Below, one piece after another: positions 7,613-11,408 of a stretch of 11,408 bases of DNA. The notes beneath the pieces are model-generated. The model had not been told where the DNA came from. It searched no databases and was given only the letters and a program-made list of their open reading frames with translations. Numbering within the stretch: the stretch's first letter is position 1; every line of letters begins with the position of its first letter. This DNA is from Candidatus Dormiibacterota bacterium. GTDB taxonomy: Bacteria > Chloroflexota > Dormibacteria > Aeolococcales > Bog-877. The translations under genes were made by a program, and so were the position numbers. The DNA is taken from contig PKXE01000095.1 in assembly GCA_003132265.1 (NCBI GenBank), forward strand, positions 37,975 through 49,382. Reading direction: 5' to 3'.

Positions 7613-8092
7613 GTGGCTCAAGCGTCGCCGGCAGAGTTGCTGAGGGAGTTGCTTGAGCCTGTCGTCCACCAACTCGGCCTCGACTTGGTGGACGTTTCCT
7701 GGTATCCCGGCAAGGGTCACGCCACCCTCCGGGTGACCGTGGATCGTCCCGGGGGCATCACCATCGATGAGTGTGGCCAGGCCAGCCAGGCCGCCTCTGC
7801 ACTGCTCGATCGAAGGGAGGAGCTGCTGCCCGGCCCCTATTCACTCGAGGTGTCCTCACCCGGGGCTGAGCGGACCCTTGAGTCGGAGCAGGATTTCGCC
7901 ACCGCCCTGGGGCACCGGGTCCGACTGACCCTCCAGGATGGTGAGAGCCTAACTGTGCTCGAAGGCAGGCTGGTGTCGCTCGGGCCGGAGGAGCTCAACC
8001 TCGAGGTGCGGCGCACCAGGGGCGGCAGGCTGCGGTCCTGGCGGGTCAGTCGAAAGGCGGTCGCCGCGGCGCAGGTGGTGGTGGACCTTTGA
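7613..8092 (+). CDS. rimP: Ribosome maturation factor RimP
   Basis: RimP helps mature the 30S subunit and binds free 30S particles in the cytoplasm. The 159-residue protein is of normal length. The family hallmarks are LGLDLVDVSWYPGKGHATLRV near residues 22-42, DRPGGITIDECGQAS in the N-terminal alpha/beta domain, and YSLEVSSPGAERTL linking to the C-terminal SH3-like barrel (LGHRVRLTL onward). The GTG start is preceded by TGAGG at 7598-7602, ten bases away. The gene opens the rimP-nusA-ylxR-infB-rbfA operon after the 111-base leader. Its TGA overlaps the TTG start of nusA as TTGA (8089-8092), indicating coupled translation. I see no unusual residue. Confidence 0.96.
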   Translation: MAQASPAELLRELLEPVVHQLGLDLVDVSWYPGKGHATLRVTVDRPGGITIDECGQASQAASALLDRREELLPGPYSLEVSSPGAERTLESEQDFATALGHRVRLTLQDGESLTVLEGRLVSLGPEELNLEVRRTRGGRLRSWRVSRKAVAAAQVVVDL

Positions 8093-9174
8093 AGTCGGTG
8101 GCCGGCGCTCTCCCGGAAGTCGATAACTGGCGAGCCGGTGAGTTGGGCGAGGTGCTCCGGACGTTGCGCGACGTTCACGGGGTACCCACCGGCGGGGTGG
8201 TGGCGGCCATCGAGGCGGCCATCCCCGCGGCGTGGTCGCAGCTGGAGCCGAGCCCCCCGGGGGTGGAGGTGAAGCTTGATCCGGAAACCGGTCAGCTGGT
8301 GGTGGAACTAACCCGGGTGGTGGTGGCGGGGGAGGCGGTCAGTGACGCCGAGATCTCCCTCGAACGGGCGCTCCAGCTGAACCCCTTGGCTGAGGTCGGC
8401 TCATCCGTCCGGGAGCCGACGCAGCTGCCCAAGGCGGTCGCAGCTCGCGCCGCCCGGCTGGTGAAGGCGGCAATCGGGCATCGGGTTCGGGAGGCGCGGC
8501 TGGAGCGGTTGCAGGGCGAGGCGGAGGCTAGCCGGGGCCTCTTGGTGGCCAGCATCGTCGAGCGGATTGAGGGTGGGACGGCCTTCCTTCGAGCCGGCCA
8601 GCTGCAGGCGTACCTGCCCCGGGAAGAGCAGATCCGCGGTGAGAGACTCATCCGCGGCCGCCACCTCAAGGTGGTCTTGATGGAGTCGCGCCGGGGCGGG
8701 GGAGAGGAGGTGCTCCAGGTCCGGGCCTCGCGGGCCAACGCCCTGTTACTGCGCCGCTTGCTGGAGGCCGAGGTCCCGGAGCTGGCAGACGGCTCGGTGG
8801 TGGTCAAGGCGATCACCCGCGAACCGGGGGAGCGCAGCAAGGTGGCGGTCGAGTCGTTGCGCCAGGGCATCGACCCCAAGGGAGCCTGCATTGGGCCGAA
8901 GGGCGTCCGGATCCGCTCGGTGGTCGCCGAGCTGAACGGCGAGAAGGTGGACGTCCTGGAGTGGTCCTCCGACCCGGCTGAACTGGTGGCCAGGTCGCTG
9001 GCGCCAGCTCCCGTGGTCTCGGTTCACCTCGACCAGGCGGCCCACCGGGCGACGGCGATCGTGGCCCCGCAAAGCCTGTCGCTGGCAATCGGGAAGGAGG
9101 GTCAGAACGCCCGGCTGGCAGCCCGTCTGACCGGCTGGCGGATCGACATCCGCCCGCTGGGAGAAGCTTCGTAG
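8089..9174 (+). CDS. nusA: Transcription termination/antitermination factor NusA
   Basis: NusA binds RNA polymerase near the exit channel and modulates pausing, termination and antitermination. The 361-residue length fits the short form without the C-terminal acidic repeats of E. coli NusA. Order of domains: an N-terminal polymerase-binding domain (about 14-130), an S1 domain (about 148-213, with LLVASIVERIEGGTAFL and QAYLPREEQI), KH1 (about 225-295) with GIDPKGACIGPKGVRI and its GPKG loop (269-272), and KH2 (about 300-357) with LAIGKEGQNARLAARLTGW and its GKEG loop (335-338). The start is TTG 8089, overlapping the rimP stop, with GGTGGTGG upstream; GTG 8098 is a less likely alternative. The TAG stop sits within GTAG at 9171-9174, where the ylxR frame appears to begin. 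Confidence 0.97.
   Translation: MKSVAGALPEVDNWRAGELGEVLRTLRDVHGVPTGGVVAAIEAAIPAAWSQLEPSPPGVEVKLDPETGQLVVELTRVVVAGEAVSDAEISLERALQLNPLAEVGSSVREPTQLPKAVAARAARLVKAAIGHRVREARLERLQGEAEASRGLLVASIVERIEGGTAFLRAGQLQAYLPREEQIRGERLIRGRHLKVVLMESRRGGGEEVLQVRASRANALLLRRLLEAEVPELADGSVVVKAITREPGERSKVAVESLRQGIDPKGACIGPKGVRIRSVVAELNGEKVDVLEWSSDPAELVARSLAPAPVVSVHLDQAAHRATAIVAPQSLSLAIGKEGQNARLAARLTGWRIDIRPLGEAS
9159..9166 (+). promoter_or_regulatory. Shine-Dalgarno pointing to a GTA start of ylxR
   Basis: GGGAGAAG lies inside the end of nusA, its GGAG core seven bases before GTA 9171. No ATG, GTG or TTG in the ylxR frame falls within initiation distance, so the site is unusual and defines the proposed start. Confidence 0.5.
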
Positions 9175-9494
9175 CCGCTCCGAAGGTCGCTAGCCGACCG
9201 CAGCGGACCTGCATTGGCTGTCGCACCAGGGACTCGCAGGCCCGGATGTTGCGACTGCGCTGGGACGGCCAGGGGGTGGTCGCCGAGGGGGCGGGACCGC
9301 GAGGCCCAGGGCGTGGGGCCTATTTGTGTGCCAAGATGACTTGTTGGGAGGCGGCCCGGCGGCGCCGAGCGCTGGTCCGGGCTCTGCGTCTGAGAGGGGA
9401 TCCCGTCGACAACGAGGCTGTGGCCGAGGCGGTGGCGGGTATGATCTCAGGTTCGCCCCGTCGGTCTGGCCTCGCGCCAGCAGCCCCAGCCTGA
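9171..9494 (+). CDS. ylxR: YlxR/RnpM family RNA-binding protein, no canonical start codon
   Basis: YlxR (RnpM) is a small basic protein; the B. subtilis member was reported to bind and modulate RNase P. The reading frame shows the family signature RTCIGCRTRDSQARMLRLRW, then GPGRGAYLCAKMTCWEAA and a basic tail, in the usual slot between nusA and infB. The only standard start in frame, ATG 9246, falls after the RTCIGCR motif and would delete it, so it cannot be the true start. The frame is open upstream into nusA without ATG, GTG or TTG. The best-placed initiation codon is GTA 9171, which overlaps the nusA TAG and lies seven bases after a GGAG core. It would give 107 residues with 11 before RTCIGCR, as in homologues. 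Either GTA is used or the sequence has an error. The family identity is firm; the start is inferred. Confidence 0.85.
   Translation, partial: VAAPKVASRPQRTCIGCRTRDSQARMLRLRWDGQGVVAEGAGPRGPGRGAYLCAKMTCWEAARRRRALVRALRLRGDPVDNEAVAEAVAGMISGSPRRSGLAPAAPA
9440..9445 (+). promoter_or_regulatory. Candidate internal -10 element before infB
   Basis: TATGAT lies in the 3' end of ylxR, 62 bases before the proposed infB start, and is followed by CTCAGG. No good -35 is visible. It could serve as an internal promoter for infB-rbfA but could equally be a coding coincidence (Gly-Met-Ile). Confidence 0.25.
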
Positions 9495-9500
9495 GGAGGA
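9494..9500 (+). promoter_or_regulatory. Consensus Shine-Dalgarno of infB, before an ATC codon
   Basis: AGGAGGA begins at the last base of the ylxR TGA and ends seven bases before ATC 9508. It is the closest match to the anti-Shine-Dalgarno complement in the window. It is too far (31 bases) from TTG 9532, the first standard start codon in the infB frame. Confidence 0.8.
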
Positions 9501-9507
9501 AACGTTC

Positions 9508-11277
9508 ATCGCCAAGGTCAAGCAGGCGGCATTGCCCGCCAACCTCACCGTCAAGTCGCTCGCGGATGCCCTGGGGGTCTCGGCTGCCGAGGTCGCCAAG
9601 GTCCTGATGCAGCACCGGATCCTGGCCACCATCAACCAGAGCATCGATGCCGGGACGGCGCGCCTGGTTGCGGAGCAGCTTGAGATTGAGATTGCCGACG
9701 CCGAGCCAGAAGTGGCTGCCCCGGTGGAGCGGATGCTCGACCGCGACCAGTTCCAGGAGGATGCCGACGCAGGCCACCTGAAGCCGAGGCCGCCGGTGGT
9801 CACTGTGTTGGGGCACGTCGACCACGGCAAGACCAGCCTGCTGGACGCCATCCGGGAGACTAGGGTGGCGGCCGGGGAGGCCGGAGGGATCACCCAGCGT
9901 ATCGGGGCTTCGGTCGTCGAGCGGCAGGGGCGCAAGATCACCTTCATCGATACTCCTGGGCACGAGGCGTTCACCGCCATGCGGGCCCGCGGCGCCAACA
10001 TCACCGACCTTGCGGTCCTGGTGGTGGCGGCTGACGACGGGGTCATGCCCCAGACCGAGGAGGCGATCAAGCACGTTCGCAACGCTGGGGTCCCCCTGCT
10101 GGTAGCGCTCAACAAGATCGACCGGGACGACGCCAATCCCGATCGGGTCAAGCAGCAGCTGGCCGCGCACGGCGTGGTGGTGGAGGACTTCGGAGGTGAC
10201 GTCGTCTGCGTCCCGGTCTCAGCCAAGACCGGCGCCGGCATCGACCACCTCCTGGAGATGATCCTGCTGGTCAGCGACCTGGGCGAACCGAGGGCCAATC
10301 CAGACCGCCCGGGCGAGGCCGCGGTGATCGACTCCCACCTGCAGAAGGGCCAGGGCCCGGTGGCGAGCGTGCTGGTCCAGGAGGGCACGCTGCGGGTTCA
10401 GGACTACTTTGTGGTCGGGGCGGTGGCGGGGCGGATCCGGGCCCTCTTTGATGACCGGGGCCAACGCACCCAGGAGGTAACCCCCGGGCTGCCGGCCCTG
10501 GTGACCGGGCTTCCGGAAGTCGCGACTGCCGGGGATCGCCTGCTGGTGGTGGAAACGGAGCGCGGGGCGCGCGCCCTGGCGGAGGAGCGGCGGTTGGCGT
10601 TGCGCTCCGGCAAGGCGGACGCCAACCGGGTCAGCCTGGCCGAGCTCAGCAAGCAGTCCGGGGAAGGGGTGCGCGATCTGGACCTGGTGGTCAAGGCAGA
10701 GAGCCAGGGGTCGCTCGAAGCGCTCCGCGCGGCCCTGCTCAAGTTCGCCGACCCCTTGGTGCGACTCCGTTTGGTGGCGGATGGGGTTGGGCCGATCTCG
10801 GAGGCGGACGTGGATCTCGCCGCCGCCGCCAACGCCATCGTGATCGGGTTCAACGTGCGACCTGACCCCGGGGCCAAGGCCCTGGCCGACAGCCACGGCA
10901 TCGACGTGCGCACCTACGACGTGGTCTACCAGATCACCGAGGACATCGATAAGGCCATTCGAGGACTGCACGAGCCCACCTTCGAGGAGGTGTTCGAGGG
11001 CCGCGCCGAGGTCAAGGCCCGGATCAGAGTCCCGCGGGTGGGCGTGATCGCCGGCAGTCAGGTCACCGAGGGCAAGATCACCCGCGGGTCGCTGGCGGTG
11101 GTGCTTCGGGACGGCAAGGAGATCCATCGGACGCAGGTCGCCTCCCTACGGCGCTTCAAGGATGATGTCCGCGAGGTGGCCCAGGGCTACGAGTGCGGCA
11201 TCGATCTCGGGGACTACCAGGACTTCGCCGAAGGGGATGTCCTGGAGTGCTATGTGGTGCAGCAGCGAAATCGCTAA
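9508..11277 (+). CDS. infB: Translation initiation factor IF-2 (short form), apparent ATC start
   Basis: IF2 is the GTPase that places fMet-tRNA on the 30S and promotes subunit joining. From ATC 9508 it has 589 residues, a short form with one IF2_N domain (about 10-60, LTVKSLADALGVSAAEVAKV) and no long N-terminal extension. GTPase motifs: G1 GHVDHGKT (102-109), G2 GGITQRIGA (126-134), G3 DTPGH (148-152), G4 NKID (202-205) and G5 SAK (238-240). Domains II, III and the fMet-binding IV follow, with FEEVFEGRAEVKA and GYECGIDLGDYQDF near the end. The frame contains IAKVKQAALPANLTV, where a start residue would be expected at the Ile. AGGAGGA precedes it by seven bases. TTG 9532 is the first standard codon, but it encodes the Leu of the LPxxLTV segment and lacks a good ribosome site. 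Confidence 0.96.
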   Translation: MAKVKQAALPANLTVKSLADALGVSAAEVAKVLMQHRILATINQSIDAGTARLVAEQLEIEIADAEPEVAAPVERMLDRDQFQEDADAGHLKPRPPVVTVLGHVDHGKTSLLDAIRETRVAAGEAGGITQRIGASVVERQGRKITFIDTPGHEAFTAMRARGANITDLAVLVVAADDGVMPQTEEAIKHVRNAGVPLLVALNKIDRDDANPDRVKQQLAAHGVVVEDFGGDVVCVPVSAKTGAGIDHLLEMILLVSDLGEPRANPDRPGEAAVIDSHLQKGQGPVASVLVQEGTLRVQDYFVVGAVAGRIRALFDDRGQRTQEVTPGLPALVTGLPEVATAGDRLLVVETERGARALAEERRLALRSGKADANRVSLAELSKQSGEGVRDLDLVVKAESQGSLEALRAALLKFADPLVRLRLVADGVGPISEADVDLAAAANAIVIGFNVRPDPGAKALADSHGIDVRTYDVVYQITEDIDKAIRGLHEPTFEEVFEGRAEVKARIRVPRVGVIAGSQVTEGKITRGSLAVVLRDGKEIHRTQVASLRRFKDDVREVAQGYECGIDLGDYQDFAEGDVLECYVVQQRNR

Positions 11278-11307
11278 ACCCGCCGCGGGCGATGGCTTGA
11301 AGCGGTG

Positions 11308-11408
11308 GTGAGGGCGGCACGCGAGGCGGGTGCCAGTCACCGCCGGGAGCGGATCGATGCCCAGCTGCGGCAGGAGCTGGCATTGGCAATCGCAAGCGAC
11401 GTCAAGGA
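11308..11408 (+). CDS. rbfA: Ribosome-binding factor A RbfA, 3'-truncated by window edge
   Basis: Only about 33 codons are present. RbfA is a cold-shock-linked 30S maturation factor with a KH-like fold, about 110-130 residues long when complete. The visible part reads SHRRERIDAQLRQELALAIA followed by SDVKD-like residues. This fits the family N-terminus (RxxRVxxQIxxELxxII, then a [ST]DVKDP-type segment). Two tandem GTG codons, 11305 and 11308, are possible starts; 11308 was chosen for spacing to a weak GAAG at 11299-11302. The gene follows infB by 30 bases without a terminator, which matches the conserved infB-rbfA order. Its identity rests on the short match plus context. Confidence 0.8.
   Translation, partial: MRAAREAGASHRRERIDAQLRQELALAIASDVK

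Noticed and set aside
9246..9494. ATG 9246 as the ylxR start
   Set aside because: It would remove the family-defining RTCIGCR motif, which is encoded in the same open frame just upstream.
9532..9534. TTG 9532 as the infB start
   Set aside because: No good Shine-Dalgarno at proper distance, while the consensus AGGAGGA fits ATC 9508; the TTG looks like the Leu of a conserved LPxxLTV segment. Kept as an alternative in the infB entry.
9190..10388. Two long reverse-strand open frames opposite ylxR and infB
   Set aside because: They mirror IF2 coding sequence; no motifs, no ribosome sites, low-complexity composition.
1..11408. tRNA/rRNA genes, CRISPR arrays, insertion sequences, attachment sites or a novel defence cassette
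   Set aside because: No repeat-spacer pattern, cloverleaf, transposase, integrase or terminal inverted repeat was seen by eye. The window is filled by known housekeeping genes and the spacers are at most about 111 bases.

Overview
This is a GC-rich bacterial chromosome segment in which every recognisable gene lies on the + strand and almost every base is coding. No mobile element, tRNA, rRNA, CRISPR array or phage gene was found. The gene content is core housekeeping: recombination, tRNA modification, protein export, transcription elongation and translation initiation. Several traits suggest a Terrabacteria lineage near Chloroflexota, possibly Candidatus Dormibacterota: high GC, a short IF2 with a single IF2_N domain, a fused SecD-SecF, a SecF motif reading GFSVHDT, and common GTG/TTG starts. 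This taxonomic guess is an inference with low confidence, since no marker here is decisive.

Layout: (1) 1-465, the 3' two thirds of a YebC/PmpR-family gene. (2) 507-2691, ruvC-ruvA-ruvB, the Holliday-junction resolvase and branch-migration motor, with overlapping start and stop codons. (3) 2675-4842, queA and tgt, the last steps of queuosine installation in tRNA. (4) 4937-7501, a single-polypeptide SecDF preceded by a 94-bp spacer with a -10-like hexamer. There is no yajC between tgt and secDF. (5) 7502-7612, a 111-bp spacer with another -10-like hexamer and a perfect 8-bp hairpin. (6) 7613-11408, the classical rimP-nusA-ylxR-infB-rbfA operon, which couples 30S maturation, NusA-dependent elongation and IF2-dependent initiation. 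rbfA is cut by the window end.

I did not find an unknown multi-gene system. The most unusual signal is at gene starts. infB has a textbook Shine-Dalgarno (AGGAGGA) placed before an ATC codon, with no ATG, GTG or TTG at the expected start. Its upstream neighbour ylxR has no canonical start either, and its Shine-Dalgarno points to a GTA overlapping the nusA stop. queA's conserved N-terminus can be joined to a well-placed GTG only through a one-base frame change. In addition, two or three junctions use a TTGA start/stop overlap. The other notable feature is a SecDF periplasmic head carrying eight cysteines in four closely spaced pairs. The start-codon anomalies could also be sequence errors, although the reading frames are otherwise intact over 11 kb.
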